This document shows, in pieces, positions 37,791-48,151 of a stretch of 64,000 nucleotides of DNA (positions are counted from its first letter, which is position 1; each line of letters begins with the position of its first letter). The DNA lies in the NCBI RefSeq assembly GCF_012275515.1, contig NZ_JAAZQL010000004.1, forward strand, positions 124,001-188,000. The letters run 5' to 3'. The position numbers and the translations under genes were made by a program. The DNA is from Novosphingobium sp. SG707. GTDB taxonomy: Bacteria > Pseudomonadota > Alphaproteobacteria > Sphingomonadales > Sphingomonadaceae. Under the pieces are notes generated by a model. The model did not search any database, had not been told where the DNA came from, and worked only from the letters and a program-made list of their open reading frames with translations.

Positions 37791-39557
37791 TTATTTCGCT
37801 GCCTTGACCGCCCCTGCCGCATAAGTATCGCCAAAGAAATCGCCCTTGAACCACTGCGGCAGCGTGTCACCATCGGCCATGGCGCGGGTGATGCGATAAT
37901 TGGCCTCGGCAAAGCGGGCGCCCGCGCGCCAGTCCCATGCCTGATTCATATCATCATTGGGCTGGTGATAGGTCTTGGCCAGAAACGCCTCATTGGCCGC
38001 CGCCCCGCCATTGGCATAGCCCGTGGCAAGGAACACCGCAGGCACGCCCTTGCGCACAAAGCGATAGTGGTCCGAACGCACAAAGATCGTTTCGGCCGGA
38101 ATCGGATCGGGCGAGAGGCTGACCTGCATCGGCTTGACCGCCGCCGCCACAATCGGCCCCAACGTCGAATGATCCGCGCCATAGGCCACCACATCGGTAA
38201 AGGGATAGAGCAGCACCGGCATATCCAGATCGACATTGCCGACAATGCTGGCCGCCGGAACGGTGGGATGGTTGGCGTAATAATCGGCGCCCAGCAGGCC
38301 CTTTTCCTCCGCCGTCGAAATCAGGAAGACCACCGAGCGGCGCGGGCCTTTCTTGTCCTCGGACAGCACACGGGCGACCTCCAGCGTTGTCGCGCTGCCC
38401 GCCGCATTGTCCATCGCGCCGTTGTAAATGCGGTCCTTGCCCGGCGCATCGCCCGGCTTGGGCGCGGCCACGCCAAGGTGGTCGAGATGGCCCGAGAGCA
38501 CGACCGTCTGGTCCTTGAGATCGCCGCCCGGCAGCATGGCCACGATGTTCGGGCTGGTCACGCGCTCGGATTTGCTGGTCGAAAAGGCGCGCAAGCTGGT
38601 CTTGAGCGCAAAGCCCTTGGGCCGCCCGCCTACCTTGTCGGCCTCGGCGCGGATCTGCGCCAGCGTGCGCGGCGCGCCCGCCAGGAATGCCGCGGCAGCC
38701 TCATCGCTGATCGCCCCGGCCACACGGATGCCCGGCGCGGCCTCATTCGCCTTGCCGTCCTCGCCCACCCAAGCATAGCTGGGATAGAAGGCATATTGCA
38801 GCGCCTTTTCCCAAGGCCGCACCCGCGCCGATGCGTTGGTGTTCAAGGTGATCACGCCGATCGCACCATGCGCCTGCGCCATCTGCGCCTTGTTAGCCGA
38901 GAGATGCGCGCCCTCCTCGCTGGCCATACCCGCCGGATAGCCGCGCAGCACGACAACGATCTTGCCCTTTACATCCAAACCATTGTAATCATTGATACCG
39001 ATCAGGTCATTGTCGATACCATAGCCGACAAACACCAGCGGAGCGCTGATATCCAGCTTGGGCTCATTGGCGCTGGCCGAAATCATCACCTGCTTGCCAT
39101 GGTCAAATGTGGTCTTGCCCTTGGGGCCGGTGATCTCCATCCCGGCCGGGCCATCGGCATAGGAGGTCTTTTGAAAGGTGATGCGCTGCAGCCAGCCGCG
39201 CTTGCCGTCCGGGCCGATGTCGCCCATCGGCGTCAGGCCCAGCGAGGCGAAACGCTGCGCCACATAGCGTGCGGCGATCTCATGCCCCCGGCTGCCCACA
39301 TCGCGCCCTTCGAGCAGATCGTCGGCAAAGAAGGCGATGTCGGACCGGATGCGCTCGGCCGAAAAGCGTGGGTCGAGCGGCATGTCCGCTTCGGCGCGCG
39401 TCGGAGCTTCAACCTTGGCTGCAGGCTTGGCGGCGGGCGGCGCGCCCGCTTCTTCATACATGGCCTCGGTCGCCTCGACCGATTCAATGGCATGGGCCGG
39501 GCTGACCAACAGCAGCGCGGGGATCAGGCAGGCGGAAAACTTGGCAAGAGCAGGCAT
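37791..39557 (-). CDS. Secreted M28-family zinc peptidase with PA domain
   Basis: The protein has 588 residues with a signal peptide (MPALAKFSACLIPALLLVSPAHA), so it is exported. An AP-rich linker follows, then a protease-associated-like insert. The M28 motifs are in order: SGHLDHLG, NGAMDNAAG, STAEEKGLLG, NVDLDMP and DHYRF, which supply the two-zinc ligands and the catalytic glutamate pair. It is likely an aminopeptidase. ATG at 39557 is set by the signal peptide; a longer open frame upstream has no such start. It is divergent from an outer-membrane protein gene across 190 bp of AT-richer DNA. Confidence 0.9.
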   Translation of the reverse strand: MPALAKFSACLIPALLLVSPAHAIESVEATEAMYEEAGAPPAAKPAAKVEAPTRAEADMPLDPRFSAERIRSDIAFFADDLLEGRDVGSRGHEIAARYVAQRFASLGLTPMGDIGPDGKRGWLQRITFQKTSYADGPAGMEITGPKGKTTFDHGKQVMISASANEPKLDISAPLVFVGYGIDNDLIGINDYNGLDVKGKIVVVLRGYPAGMASEEGAHLSANKAQMAQAHGAIGVITLNTNASARVRPWEKALQYAFYPSYAWVGEDGKANEAAPGIRVAGAISDEAAAAFLAGAPRTLAQIRAEADKVGGRPKGFALKTSLRAFSTSKSERVTSPNIVAMLPGGDLKDQTVVLSGHLDHLGVAAPKPGDAPGKDRIYNGAMDNAAGSATTLEVARVLSEDKKGPRRSVVFLISTAEEKGLLGADYYANHPTVPAASIVGNVDLDMPVLLYPFTDVVAYGADHSTLGPIVAAAVKPMQVSLSPDPIPAETIFVRSDHYRFVRKGVPAVFLATGYANGGAAANEAFLAKTYHQPNDDMNQAWDWRAGARFAEANYRITRAMADGDTLPQWFKGDFFGDTYAAGAVKAAK

Positions 39558-39747
39558 GCATCTCTCTTTATGGGAAACTGACACGCATGTCAGCATAGGC
39601 AAGATTTCCCAACAGGCAAGCATGGGCCATGCACAGGAATGGGGGTAAAAATTGTAAAATAAAATCAAAGACGAGAACCAGTAATTAACCCTAGTCCAGC
39701 CAAAAAAGACAGGTTCGTCCCGTTTCAACTCCTCGGAGATTTCCTGA

Positions 39748-40395
39748 ATGACCAGTCTTTTTGCCGCCCGCCATGTCCTGGCGGCAACCGTGGCCATGAC
39801 CGCTCTGGCCGCATCGCCCGCCATGGCCGCATCGCCGCGCATCGATTATCAAAACCCCGAGATGGAGGTCTATGCCGGCCCGGTCGTGGGCTATGACAGT
39901 GTGATCGGCAGCGATTCAACCACGACCATCGGTCGCAGCGGCGTGACCTATGGCGGCGTTGTGGGCGTTGACACGCGCACGGGCGAGCGCAGCCGCCTTG
40001 GCTTTGAAGTCGAAGTGATGGGCAGCACGGCGGCATTGCGTGAATCGGCAAACGGGATCGGCTCGCTCAAGGTGGGCGTGGGCCGCGACATTTTTGTCGG
40101 CGCCAAATTCGGCTATATGGTCGCCCCGCATCTGCTGACCTATGCCAAGGCGGGCTATTCCAATGCGCTGGGCACGCTGGATGTTGCCGATGCCACCGGC
40201 GCCAATATCTATCACGGCAGCCAGACCATGGACGGCATCCGCGTCGGGGTGGGCACCGAATATATGCTCAACAAGGTGCGTATGCGCCTTGAATATCGTT
40301 ATACCAATTATGGCGAATTGAGCATCAACGGCGCCAAGACCGGCGTCAGCTTTGATCGCCATCAGGTGGTCGCGGGGATGATCTACGGCTTCTGA
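39748..40395 (+). CDS. Outer-membrane beta-barrel protein (porin/Opa-like)
   Basis: This 215-residue protein has a signal peptide (cleavage after AMAAS, near residue 28), an alternating beta pattern through the body, and ends in F (GMIYGF), as barrel proteins do. LEYRYTNYGEL near the C-terminus is usual for the OMP_b-brl group. It likely forms an 8-strand barrel in the outer membrane; no transport role can be given. ATG at 39748 has CGGAGA upstream. A hairpin follows the stop. Confidence 0.85.
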   Translation: MTSLFAARHVLAATVAMTALAASPAMAASPRIDYQNPEMEVYAGPVVGYDSVIGSDSTTTIGRSGVTYGGVVGVDTRTGERSRLGFEVEVMGSTAALRESANGIGSLKVGVGRDIFVGAKFGYMVAPHLLTYAKAGYSNALGTLDVADATGANIYHGSQTMDGIRVGVGTEYMLNKVRMRLEYRYTNYGELSINGAKTGVSFDRHQVVAGMIYGF

Positions 40396-40404
40396 TCGAT
40401 CTCT

Positions 40405-40441
40405 CCGGCCTGTCGCGCGGTTCATCCTTGCGACAGGCCGG
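40405..40441 (+). terminator. Possible terminator hairpin after the outer-membrane protein gene
   Basis: CCGGCCTGTCGC pairs with GCGACAGGCCGG in a perfect 12-bp stem with a 13-base loop, 9 bp after the stop. No T run follows, so read-through to the M16 gene is possible. Confidence 0.5.
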
Positions 40442-40482
40442 GGATGAAACTACCCATGGTGCATCCATTGACGGGAAACACC

Positions 40483-43338
40483 ATGCGACACCAGATTTCC
40501 GCGCCGCTGCTGGCACTTGCCCTCACCCTTTCCGCCCAGCCCGCCATCGCTCAATCGACCCCGCCCGCCACGCCGCTGGCCGAGCTGGTGAAGAAGGTCG
40601 ATATTCCCTATGAGAGCTTCAAGCTGGCCAATGGGCTGACGGTTCTGGTCCATACCGACCGCAAGGCGCCGATCATCGGCGTGACCACTTACTACCGTGT
40701 CGGGTCCAAGCATGAGCCGCGCGGCAAGACCGGTTTTGCCCATCTTTACGAGCATCTGTTCTTTGGCGGCAGCGAGAATGTGGCCAATTTCGACGTGCCG
40801 CTCGAGGCCGCCGGATCGACCAGCACCAATGGCAGCACATGGTATGACCGCACCAACTATGTCGAAACCGTGCCGACCGGCGCGCTGCCGCTGGCGCTGT
40901 TTCTGGAAAGTGACCGCATGGGGCACCTGCTGGGCGCGGTGACGCAGGACAAGCTGGATAAGCAGCGCGGCGTGGTGCAGAACGAAAAGCGGCAGGGCGA
41001 CAACCAGCCCTATGGCCTCTTGCGCTATGCCGAAACCGACGGCCTGTTCCCCATCGGCCACCCCTATCGCCACCAGACCATCGGCTCGATGGCCGACCTT
41101 GATGCGGCCAGCCTGTCGGATGTGCGCCACTGGTTCACCGATCACTATGCGCCCAACAATGCGGTGCTGGTGCTGACGGGCGATATTGACGCGGCAAGCG
41201 CCCGGCCGCTGGTGGAAAAATACTTTGGCGACATTCCTTCCGGTCCGGCGGTGAAACCCGTTGCGGCGGGCCCTGTAACGCTCAAGGCCCCCAAGCGGGT
41301 CGAGATGCAGGACAAGGTGGCCACCACGCGGATCATGCGGATCTGGTCCGGGCCGGGGCTGAATGACAAGGATGCCGCCGCGCTGGATATGGGCATGAGC
41401 GTGCTTGGCGGCCTTGCTTCCTCGCGGCTCGACAATGCGCTGGTCCGGGGCAAGCAGGTAGCTGTCTCGGTCAGCGCCGATTTCGAGACGCATGAACAGG
41501 TCAGCTTCCTCGAAATCTCGATGGATGTGAAACCGGGCGTGCCGCGCGCCAAGGCCGAGGCGGCGCTGGATGCGGAAATCGCGCGCTTTCTGGCCACCGG
41601 ACCGAATGCCGATGAGGTCAAGCGGGCCGCCACCCGTTCGGTCTCGGCGGAGATCGGCGCTTTGGAGGTTGTCGGCGGCTTTGGCGGCAAGGGCACCACG
41701 CTGGCCGAGGGGCTGATGTATTCGGGCGATCCGGCGCAGTATAAGAAGGATCTGGCCGAACTGGCCGCGCTGACGCCTGCCCAGATCAAGGCGGCGACCG
41801 GGCGCTGGATGAAGCGGCCCGTGCTGGCGATTGCCGTGACACCGGGCGAACGCAAGCAGAAGGGCGAATTGCTGGGCGGATGGGGCGATGAGGCCACGCG
41901 CCCCGCGCCCAAGCCCGATGCCAAGGCCCCCGTGCCGCCCGTGCCGCAATCGCCCCCGCGCAAGGTGCCCGAAGTGGCCCCGGTGGGCGAACTGGCCTTC
42001 CCCTCGGTTCAGCATGCGACGCTGTCCAACGGGATGCCCGTCACGCTGGCGCGGCGCACGGCGGTGCCCAAGGTGCTGGTCAGCATCGGCTTTGACGCGG
42101 GGATCGCGGCGGACTCGCTCAACACGCCCGGCACGCAGGGGCTGATGCTTTCGATGCTGAAGGAAGGCACGGTCAAGGACGCCACCGGCGGCACCACCCG
42201 CAGCGCGGTGCAGGTGCTGGAGGAAGAGGAGCGGCTGGGCGCGAGTATTGAAACGGGCAGCAGTCTGGATACGAGTTCGATCACGCTCTCGGCGCTTTCT
42301 GCCAATCTGGCGCCCTCGCTTTCGTTGATGACGGACGTGCTGCTGCATCCCGCCTTTGCCCCCGCCGAGGTGGCGCGGGTCAAGGATCAGCGCCTGGCCG
42401 CGCTGGCTCAGACGATGGCCAATCCGCGCGGCGTGGCGCTGCGCGCGATCAATCCGCTGCTGTTCGGGCCGAACCATCCCTATGGCCATGCCTCCGACGG
42501 GCTGGGAAATGCGGCATCCTTGAAGGCCCTGACCTCACAGGATCTGCGCGCCGCGCATGACCAGTGGCTGCGGCCCGATCTAGCCCGCGTGACGGTTGTC
42601 GGCGATATCACGATGGAGGAATTGCTGCCCAAGCTGGAGACGGCGCTGGGCGTGTGGAAGGCGCCAGCCGCCGCCAAGCCGGTCAAGGCGCTGAATGCCG
42701 CGCTGCCCCCGGCGCACCCGCGCATCGTGCTGATCGACCGGCCCGGTTCGCCCCAGTCGATGATCGTGGCGGGCAAGGTCCTGCCCATCGACGGGCGCGC
42801 GCCGGGACAGGAAGCGCTCGATCTGGCCAATGAAGTGCTGGGCGGCGGCTTCCTCTCGCGCCTCAACCTCGACATCCGCGAGGAAAAGGCATGGTCCTAC
42901 GGCGTCTCCACCGCCGTTCGCCAGCCTCTGGGCGCGCGCAGCATGATCCTCTTTGCCCCGGTCCAGACCGACCGCACCGGCGATTCCATCAAGGCGATGA
43001 TTGCCGACATGAAGGCGTTTCCGGGCGCCAAACCCGTCACCGCCGAGGAATTGCAGCGCGTGACCGACGGCAATATCCGCGGCCTGCCCAACAAGTTTGA
43101 AACCAACGGACAGGTGCTGGGCGCGATTGCCGCCAATGAGCGCCTCGGCCGCCCGGATGACTATTACAGCAAGCTGCCCACGCTCTATCGCAGCATCGAT
43201 GCCAAGACGCTGGAGGCCAAGGCGGCGGAATATCTGCAACCCGATGGCCTGACCTTCGTGGTCGTGGGCGACAAGGCCAAGGTTGAAGCGCAGTTGAAGG
43301 ATGTGGGATTGCCGGTGGAGGTGTCGGGGGCAAAGTGA
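40483..43338 (+). CDS. M16-family zinc metallopeptidase (second copy)
   Basis: This 951-residue exported peptidase has a signal peptide (MRHQISAPLLALALTLSAQP, cleavage after IAQ). The inverted zinc motif HLYEH is at residues 87-91. The second half has the M16_C and inactive M16 domains, joined by a proline-rich linker at about residue 490-520 (APVPPVPQSPPRKVPEV). It is diverged from the copy at 4867-7752. Such pairs are common in sphingomonads; the substrates are unknown. ATG at 40483 is set by the signal peptide. Repeat copy F starts 5 bp after the stop. Confidence 0.9.
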   Translation: MRHQISAPLLALALTLSAQPAIAQSTPPATPLAELVKKVDIPYESFKLANGLTVLVHTDRKAPIIGVTTYYRVGSKHEPRGKTGFAHLYEHLFFGGSENVANFDVPLEAAGSTSTNGSTWYDRTNYVETVPTGALPLALFLESDRMGHLLGAVTQDKLDKQRGVVQNEKRQGDNQPYGLLRYAETDGLFPIGHPYRHQTIGSMADLDAASLSDVRHWFTDHYAPNNAVLVLTGDIDAASARPLVEKYFGDIPSGPAVKPVAAGPVTLKAPKRVEMQDKVATTRIMRIWSGPGLNDKDAAALDMGMSVLGGLASSRLDNALVRGKQVAVSVSADFETHEQVSFLEISMDVKPGVPRAKAEAALDAEIARFLATGPNADEVKRAATRSVSAEIGALEVVGGFGGKGTTLAEGLMYSGDPAQYKKDLAELAALTPAQIKAATGRWMKRPVLAIAVTPGERKQKGELLGGWGDEATRPAPKPDAKAPVPPVPQSPPRKVPEVAPVGELAFPSVQHATLSNGMPVTLARRTAVPKVLVSIGFDAGIAADSLNTPGTQGLMLSMLKEGTVKDATGGTTRSAVQVLEEEERLGASIETGSSLDTSSITLSALSANLAPSLSLMTDVLLHPAFAPAEVARVKDQRLAALAQTMANPRGVALRAINPLLFGPNHPYGHASDGLGNAASLKALTSQDLRAAHDQWLRPDLARVTVVGDITMEELLPKLETALGVWKAPAAAKPVKALNAALPPAHPRIVLIDRPGSPQSMIVAGKVLPIDGRAPGQEALDLANEVLGGGFLSRLNLDIREEKAWSYGVSTAVRQPLGARSMILFAPVQTDRTGDSIKAMIADMKAFPGAKPVTAEELQRVTDGNIRGLPNKFETNGQVLGAIAANERLGRPDDYYSKLPTLYRSIDAKTLEAKAAEYLQPDGLTFVVVGDKAKVEAQLKDVGLPVEVSGAK

Positions 43339-43342
43339 GTTT

Positions 43343-43578
43343 GCCTCCGGCGGGCAAAGGGACTTAGTCCCTTTGCAATCCCATTATGGGGTAGCGCCTC
43401 GGTTCGGCCGGGGCGCTGATCCGCAAGCCGATTAAAATGAAAGCCTGCGGCGCCAGCTAATCTGCGCCGCAGGCTTTTTCAATTCAAACGCCACACCATT
43501 CAATCTCGGTCGAACTTACGGCGCAACGCATACAGTATGGGGATTGTTAAGGGCCCAGGCCCTTAACCCGCCGGAGGC
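43343..43578. repeat. Composite palindromic repeat, copy F
   Basis: The ends GCCTCCGGCGGG and CCCGCCGGAGGC are in perfect inversion, 236 bp long. The left hairpin is CAAAGGGACT-TAGTCCCTTTG, then CAATCCC. A central hairpin (43440-43479) is AAAGCCTGCGGCGC ... GCGCCGCAGGCTTTTT with a T run. A GCAACGCATACAGTA segment follows, then GGGATTG and TTAAGGGCCCAGGCCCTTAA. It fills the convergent gap between the M16 gene and gatB, leaving 4 and 12 bp. Confidence 0.82.
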
Positions 43579-43590
43579 ACCCCTCTTGCT

Positions 43591-45096
43591 TTACCCAGCC
43601 AAAGCCTTCTTCAGCAGTTCATTGATGATCTGCGGATTGGCCTTGCCCTGCATCGCCTTCATGGTCTGGCCGACGAAGAAGCCGAAGAGGGCCTCCTTGC
43701 CGCCGCGATACTGCTCGACCTTATCGGCGTTCTTGGTGAGGATTTCGGCAATCACCGCCTCGATCGCGCCGGTGTCGGAGTTCTGCTTCAACCCTTCGCG
43801 CTCGACGATCACGCCTGCCGCGTCGCCCGTTTCCAGCATCTTTTCCAGCACCTGCTTGGCGATGGAGCCGGAGATCGTGCCATTGCCCACCAGCGCGAGA
43901 AGTTCGGCCGCGCCTTCAGGGCTGATCGGGCTGGTCGAGAGATCCTTCCCCAACTTGTTCAGCGCGCCAAAGAATTCCGACAGCAGCCAGTTGGCGGCCT
44001 GCTTGGCCACATCGGCCTCGGGCTTGTTCTGCGCCGAAGCCGTGGCCGCCAGCAGCGCTTCAAACCAGCGCGCCGTATCGACGTCATTGGTCAGCACGCC
44101 CGCATTATAGGCCGACAGGCCCAGCCCATCGACATAACGCGCCCGCTTGGCATCAGGCAGTTCGGGCAGCGATGCGCGGCATTCCTCAAGGAAGGCATCG
44201 TCGAGCACCAGCGGCAACAGGTCGGGATCGGGGAAGTAGCGATAGTCATGCGCATCTTCCTTCGAGCGCATCGAGCGCGTCTCGTTCTTGTCCGGATCGT
44301 AGAGGCGCGTTTCCTGCACCACCTTGCCCCCGTCCTCGATCAGCGCGACCTGACGCTTGGCTTCCGATTCCACCACGGCCATCACGAAGCGCACCGAATT
44401 GACGTTCTTCGTTTCGGTGCGCGTGCCGAATTCATCGCCCGGACGGCGCACCGAGACATTGACGTCCGCGCGCATCGAGCCCTGATCCATATTGCCGTCG
44501 CACGAACCGACATAGCGGACAATCTGGCGCAGCTTTGACAGGTAAGCCCCTGCTTCTGCGGGCGAACGCATATCGGGGCGGCTGACGATTTCCATCAGCG
44601 CCACGCCGCTACGGTTCAGGTCGACATAAGACATAGTCGGGTGCTGATCGTGCATCAGTTTCCCTGCGTCCTGTTCGACATGGATACGCTCGATGCCGAT
44701 GACCTTGGGCTCGGGAATGCCCGCCTTCTCATCCGCCTCGATGGTCAGCGATCCCTCGCCCACCAGCGGGTGATAGAGCTGGCTGATCTGATAGCCCTGC
44801 GGAAGGTCGGCATAGAAGTAGTTCTTTCGGTCAAAGCGCGACCACTTGTTGATCGCCGCCTCAATCGCCATGCCGGTGCGCACCGCCTGACGGATGCATT
44901 CCATGTTCGGCACGGGCAACATGCCGGGCATCGCGGCATCGACCAGCGAAACCTGGCTGTTCGGCTCGGCGCCAAAGGCCGTGGCGCTGCCCGAAAACAG
45001 CTTGGCGTTGCTGGTGACCTGCGCATGGACTTCAAGGCCGATCACGACCTCCCATTCGCCCGTTGCGCCCTGAATACGATAGGTTGATTCAGCCAT
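43591..45096 (-). CDS. gatB: Asp-tRNA(Asn)/Glu-tRNA(Gln) amidotransferase subunit B
   Basis: This 501-residue subunit has the GatB N-terminal GLEVHAQV start, the kinase-like [22 protein letters not shown] segment (in parts) and the YQEF-type [14 protein letters not shown] region for tRNA-bound substrate. The C-terminal GatB/YqeY tail domain (about 350-500) follows. It holds the misacylated tRNA and phosphorylates its side chain for amidation. ATG at 45096 starts [11 protein letters not shown] small gene overlaps its start by 8 bp and lies between gatA and gatB, so the order is gatC-gatA-small-gatB. Confidence 0.95.
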   Translation of the reverse strand: MAESTYRIQGATGEWEVVIGLEVHAQVTSNAKLFSGSATAFGAEPNSQVSLVDAAMPGMLPVPNMECIRQAVRTGMAIEAAINKWSRFDRKNYFYADLPQGYQISQLYHPLVGEGSLTIEADEKAGIPEPKVIGIERIHVEQDAGKLMHDQHPTMSYVDLNRSGVALMEIVSRPDMRSPAEAGAYLSKLRQIVRYVGSCDGNMDQGSMRADVNVSVRRPGDEFGTRTETKNVNSVRFVMAVVESEAKRQVALIEDGGKVVQETRLYDPDKNETRSMRSKEDAHDYRYFPDPDLLPLVLDDAFLEECRASLPELPDAKRARYVDGLGLSAYNAGVLTNDVDTARWFEALLAATASAQNKPEADVAKQAANWLLSEFFGALNKLGKDLSTSPISPEGAAELLALVGNGTISGSIAKQVLEKMLETGDAAGVIVEREGLKQNSDTGAIEAVIAEILTKNADKVEQYRGGKEALFGFFVGQTMKAMQGKANPQIINELLKKALAG

Positions 45097-45283
45097 TGTC
45101 TGTCGGTCCACTCTTGGAGCGAGAGAACAGCCGATGCCGCCCCTTCACTCCTTCATCTTTTAACCGCTCTGTCCGTTTCCGGCGCGGCGCGGCGTCATCA
45201 TCGTTCCGCCGGAACCGGCGCAGAGGAGTGAATTCCAATACATCCCCGGCCAGTTCCAGCAGATCGAGCAGGCTTACCACCAC
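45089..45283 (-). CDS. Small conserved-looking protein between gatA and gatB
   Basis: The protein has 64 residues: an N-terminal amphipathic/hydrophobic segment ([18 protein letters not shown]), then a very basic, arginine-rich tail ([16 protein letters not shown]). The start is GTG at 45283 with CCGGAG five bases upstream. It overlaps the gatA end by 10 bp and the gatB start by 8 bp, so it is tightly coupled to both. I do not recognise the family. Short overlaps and the ribosome site argue that it is real, but a chance frame cannot be excluded. Confidence 0.5.
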   Translation of the reverse strand: MVVSLLDLLELAGDVLEFTPLRRFRRNDDDAAPRRKRTERLKDEGVKGRHRLFSRSKSGPTDNG

Positions 45284-46755
45284 TTCTCCGGCTTGGCCGA
45301 GAACTGCGCCCGCTGCTCGATCGCAAGGCCCGCGTTCAGCACGCCCTGCTCATCGAAAGGCCGCCCAATGATCTGAAGCCCCAGCGGCAGACCGTCCGAG
45401 GACAGCCCCGCAGGCACGCTCATCGCGGGCAGGCCCGCCAGCGAAGCCGGCACCGAGAACACATCGCCCAGATAGAGATCAAGCGGATTGCTCTTTTCGC
45501 CCAGCGCAAAGGCAGGCGTCGGCGCGGTCGGTGCAAGGATCACGTCGCACTGCTTGAAAGCTTCTTCAAAATCGCGCGAGATCAGCGTGCGGACCTTCTG
45601 CGCCTGCGTGTAATAGGCGTCATAGAAACCGGCCGAGAGCACATAGGTGCCGATCAGGATGCGGCGCTTGACCTCTGCCCCGAAACCGGCGGCGCGGGTG
45701 GCGGCATACATCTCTTGCAGGTTGGCGCCATCGGGCAAATCGCGCAGACCGTAACGCACACCATCATAACGCGCGAGGTTCGAAGAAGCCTCGGCAGGGG
45801 CGATGATGTAATAGGTCGCCAGCGCATATTTGGAATGCGGCAACGAGATGTCGAGCACCTCGGCCCCGGCATCCTTCAGCCAAGCAATGCCATCGTCCCA
45901 CGCCTTCGCCACATCCGCGTTCAGGCCTTCGATGCGATATTCGCGCGGAATACCGACCTTCTTGCCCTTCAGATCCGCGTTCAGCAACGCCGACCAATCG
46001 GGCACCGGCATGTCCAGCGAGGTCGCATCCTTGGGATCGAACCCGGCCATGGCTTCGAGCATAAGCGCGCAATCGGCCACGTCATGCGCCATCGGCCCGG
46101 CCTGATCCAGCGAGGACGCAAAAGCCACGATGCCCCAGCGCGAGCAGCGGCCATAGGTCGGCTTGATGCCCGAAATGCCGGTGAAGGCCGCAGGCTGGCG
46201 AATCGAGCCGCCGGTGTCGGTGCCGGTCGCCGCCGGACAAAGTCGGGCCGCCACCGCCGCCGAAGAACCGCCCGAAGAACCACCCGCGGTCAGCGCCGCC
46301 GTGTCGCCCTTGCGGCGCCAGGGGCTGATCGCGGGGCCAAAGGCGCTGCTCTCGTTGGATGAACCCATGGCGAACTGGTCAAGGTTGAGCTTGCCCAACA
46401 TGCCCGCGCCCGCGTCCCACAGCTTTTGCGAAACGGTCGATTCGTACTGCGGCGTAAAGCCTTCCAGAATCTTCGATGCGGCCGAGGTCTGCACGCCCTT
46501 GGTGGCGAACAGGTCCTTCATGCCGATGGGCACGCCCGCCAGCTTGCCCAGTTCCTTGCCCGCCGCGCGGGTCGCATCGACCTTTTCGGCCGCCGCCAGC
46601 GCCGCTTCAGGCGTGGTCACGATAAAGGCATTCAGCGCTTCCTGCGCCTCGGCCACAGCGGCATTGAATGCCTGCGCCACTTCCACAGCGGTAAATTCGC
46701 CCTTGGCCACGCCATCGCGGATCGCGATCAGGCCCAGATCGGTCAAACCAGTCAT
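45274..46755 (-). CDS. gatA: Amidotransferase subunit A (GatA)
   Basis: This 493-residue amidase-signature enzyme releases ammonia from glutamine for GatB. The Ser-cisSer-Lys triad region is clear: [11 protein letters not shown] (Lys), [13 protein letters not shown] (cis-Ser) and [16 protein letters not shown] (nucleophile Ser). ATG at 46755 overlaps the gatC stop by one base (TAATG), typical translational coupling. A small gene and gatB follow. Confidence 0.96.
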   Translation of the reverse strand: MTGLTDLGLIAIRDGVAKGEFTAVEVAQAFNAAVAEAQEALNAFIVTTPEAALAAAEKVDATRAAGKELGKLAGVPIGMKDLFATKGVQTSAASKILEGFTPQYESTVSQKLWDAGAGMLGKLNLDQFAMGSSNESSAFGPAISPWRRKGDTAALTAGGSSGGSSAAVAARLCPAATGTDTGGSIRQPAAFTGISGIKPTYGRCSRWGIVAFASSLDQAGPMAHDVADCALMLEAMAGFDPKDATSLDMPVPDWSALLNADLKGKKVGIPREYRIEGLNADVAKAWDDGIAWLKDAGAEVLDISLPHSKYALATYYIIAPAEASSNLARYDGVRYGLRDLPDGANLQEMYAATRAAGFGAEVKRRILIGTYVLSAGFYDAYYTQAQKVRTLISRDFEEAFKQCDVILAPTAPTPAFALGEKSNPLDLYLGDVFSVPASLAGLPAMSVPAGLSSDGLPLGLQIIGRPFDEQGVLNAGLAIEQRAQFSAKPEKWW

Positions 46756-47057
46756 TATTCAATCACCTTGGGCACACCGAAAAATCCATGCTCGGCCGCC
46801 GGCGCATTGGCCAGCACCGCATCGCGAATCCCGCCGCCCGTCAGCGGATCGGCATTCACCACATCCGCGCGCAGGCGCAGCGTATTGGGGATCACGGCCG
46901 TCATCGGCTCAACCCCTTCGACATTCACCTCGCCCAATTGCTCCACCCAATTGAGGATGCCATTGAGTTCAGGAACCATCGCTTCCAACTCGCCTTCGCT
47001 TACCTTGATGCGGGCAAGACTGGCGATCCGGGCCACTGTGGCGGTATCGACCGACAT
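46755..47057 (-). CDS. gatC: Amidotransferase subunit C (GatC)
   Basis: This 100-residue helical belt protein joins GatA and GatB. The [20 protein letters not shown] start and the C-terminal [17 protein letters not shown] block are the family marks. ATG at 47057 starts MSVDTATV; a longer in-frame extension crosses the FKBP terminator and was rejected. It is the first gene of the gat operon. Confidence 0.93.
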   Translation of the reverse strand: MSVDTATVARIASLARIKVSEGELEAMVPELNGILNWVEQLGEVNVEGVEPMTAVIPNTLRLRADVVNADPLTGGGIRDAVLANAPAAEHGFFGVPKVIE

Positions 47058-47103
47058 GCAACAACCTTTGCCATTAAAACCAAGCCGGAAATCCCGGCCC
47101 ATA

Positions 47104-47132
47104 AACAAAGCGAGGGGCATAGTCGCCCCTCG
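47104..47132 (-). terminator. Terminator between the FKBP gene and gatC
   Basis: GCGAGGGGC pairs with GCCCCTCGC (47110-47132), with TTTGTTT (47109-47104 region, minus strand) after it. It lies 50 bp after the FKBP stop. Confidence 0.7.
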
Positions 47133-47181
47133 CGCCGTGTATTCGCTAGCACCGCAAAGACGGCGCTTCAAGCAAGCGGGA

Positions 47182-47715
47182 TTATTCCGCGCCCGGAGCC
47201 GCAGGTGCTTCGCCGCCCGGAGCCGCACCGGCGGCGCCCTGCGCGCGCATCATGCGCTCCATCATCCGGCGCTGCATTTCCACCTCGGCCTGATTGCGGA
47301 AATCGATCACTTCCAGCTCGAAGGTCAGGTTAGAATTGGCCGGGATCGCGCCAGCGGCATGGTCGCCATAGGCCAGCTTGGCGGGGATCTTGACCAGATA
47401 CTTGCCGCCGCGCTGCGTCTGGGCGAGCGCCTTGGCGAAACCGGGGATCGTGCCCTGCATCTGCATCACGACATTCTTGTTCTGGTCGAACACGGTGCCG
47501 TTATCCAGCTTGCCGACATAATTGACCATCACCAGATCGGCCACGGTGGGGTTCGGGCCTTCGCCTGCCTTCAGCGTCTTGACGCCCACCAGCGGCGGCC
47601 GCGCGGCCACCGCCACGGTCCCGCCCACCAGCACGGCCACCAGCGTGCCAAGCCAGATTTTCGAAACCGAACCCTTGCTCAGCGGCTGAAGGGGAACGCG
47701 GGTGATCTCGGTCAT
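47182..47715 (-). CDS. FKBP-type peptidyl-prolyl cis-trans isomerase, membrane-anchored
   Basis: This 177-residue protein has a short N-terminal cytosolic tail and one hydrophobic segment (about residues 19-38), so it is anchored in, or exported across, the inner membrane. The FKBP domain (about 60-150) has [18 protein letters not shown] and [17 protein letters not shown], with the usual Tyr, Asp and Phe pocket residues. The C-terminal tail is glutamine/alanine-rich. It speeds proline isomerisation during folding. It is transcribed toward gat but has its own terminator. Confidence 0.9.
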   Translation of the reverse strand: MTEITRVPLQPLSKGSVSKIWLGTLVAVLVGGTVAVAARPPLVGVKTLKAGEGPNPTVADLVMVNYVGKLDNGTVFDQNKNVVMQMQGTIPGFAKALAQTQRGGKYLVKIPAKLAYGDHAAGAIPANSNLTFELEVIDFRNQAEVEMQRRMMERMMRAQGAAGAAPGGEAPAAPGAE

Positions 47716-47859
47716 GGTGCAATCCTGTCCTATGCGATCAATGGCCGGATACGGCCCAACTCTTGGCCGCCTCCCTACAGGCGCGCCATGGTCTGTGCAA
47801 GCGCAACACAGGTCTTAAAGACCATGAATTTGCCCGGGGATGCCTAAACGCCACGCAGC

Positions 47860-47913
47860 AAAAAGCCCGCTGACCATGGCCGCCTTTTCAGACAGCCGGG
47901 TCAGCGGGCTTTT
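47860..47913 (-). terminator. Rho-independent terminator of rpsU
   Basis: AAAAGCCCGCTGACC and GGTCAGCGGGCTTTT (outer arms at 47861-47875 and 47899-47913) form a 15-bp perfect stem. On the minus strand it ends in TTTTT, about 30 bp past the rpsU stop. Confidence 0.85.
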
Positions 47914-47944
47914 GATTCGGCCTGAATATCAGACCGAAAGGCGC

Positions 47945-48151
47945 TTACTTGGCGCCGTCACGCTCGGCGCGCTTACGCTCCAGCTTGCGGGCGCGGCGCA
48001 CAGCGGCGGCCTTTTCGCGAGCACGCTTTTCCGAGGGCTTTTCATAGTGGCGACGCAGCTTCATCTCGCGGTACACCCCCTCGCGCTGCAACTTCTTCTT
48101 GAGAGCGCGCAGGGCCTGATCGACATTGTTTTCGCGGACGAGAATCTGCAT
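47945..48151 (-). CDS. rpsU: 30S ribosomal protein S21
   Basis: This very basic 68-residue protein starts [20 protein letters not shown], the S21 hallmark, and continues with [17 protein letters not shown]21 helps the small subunit in start-codon selection. ATG at 48151 has GAGGTGG upstream; an in-frame extension to 48220 was rejected. It has its own strong terminator. Confidence 0.95.
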   Translation of the reverse strand: MQILVRENNVDQALRALKKKLQREGVYREMKLRRHYEKPSEKRAREKAAAVRRARKLERKRAERDGAK

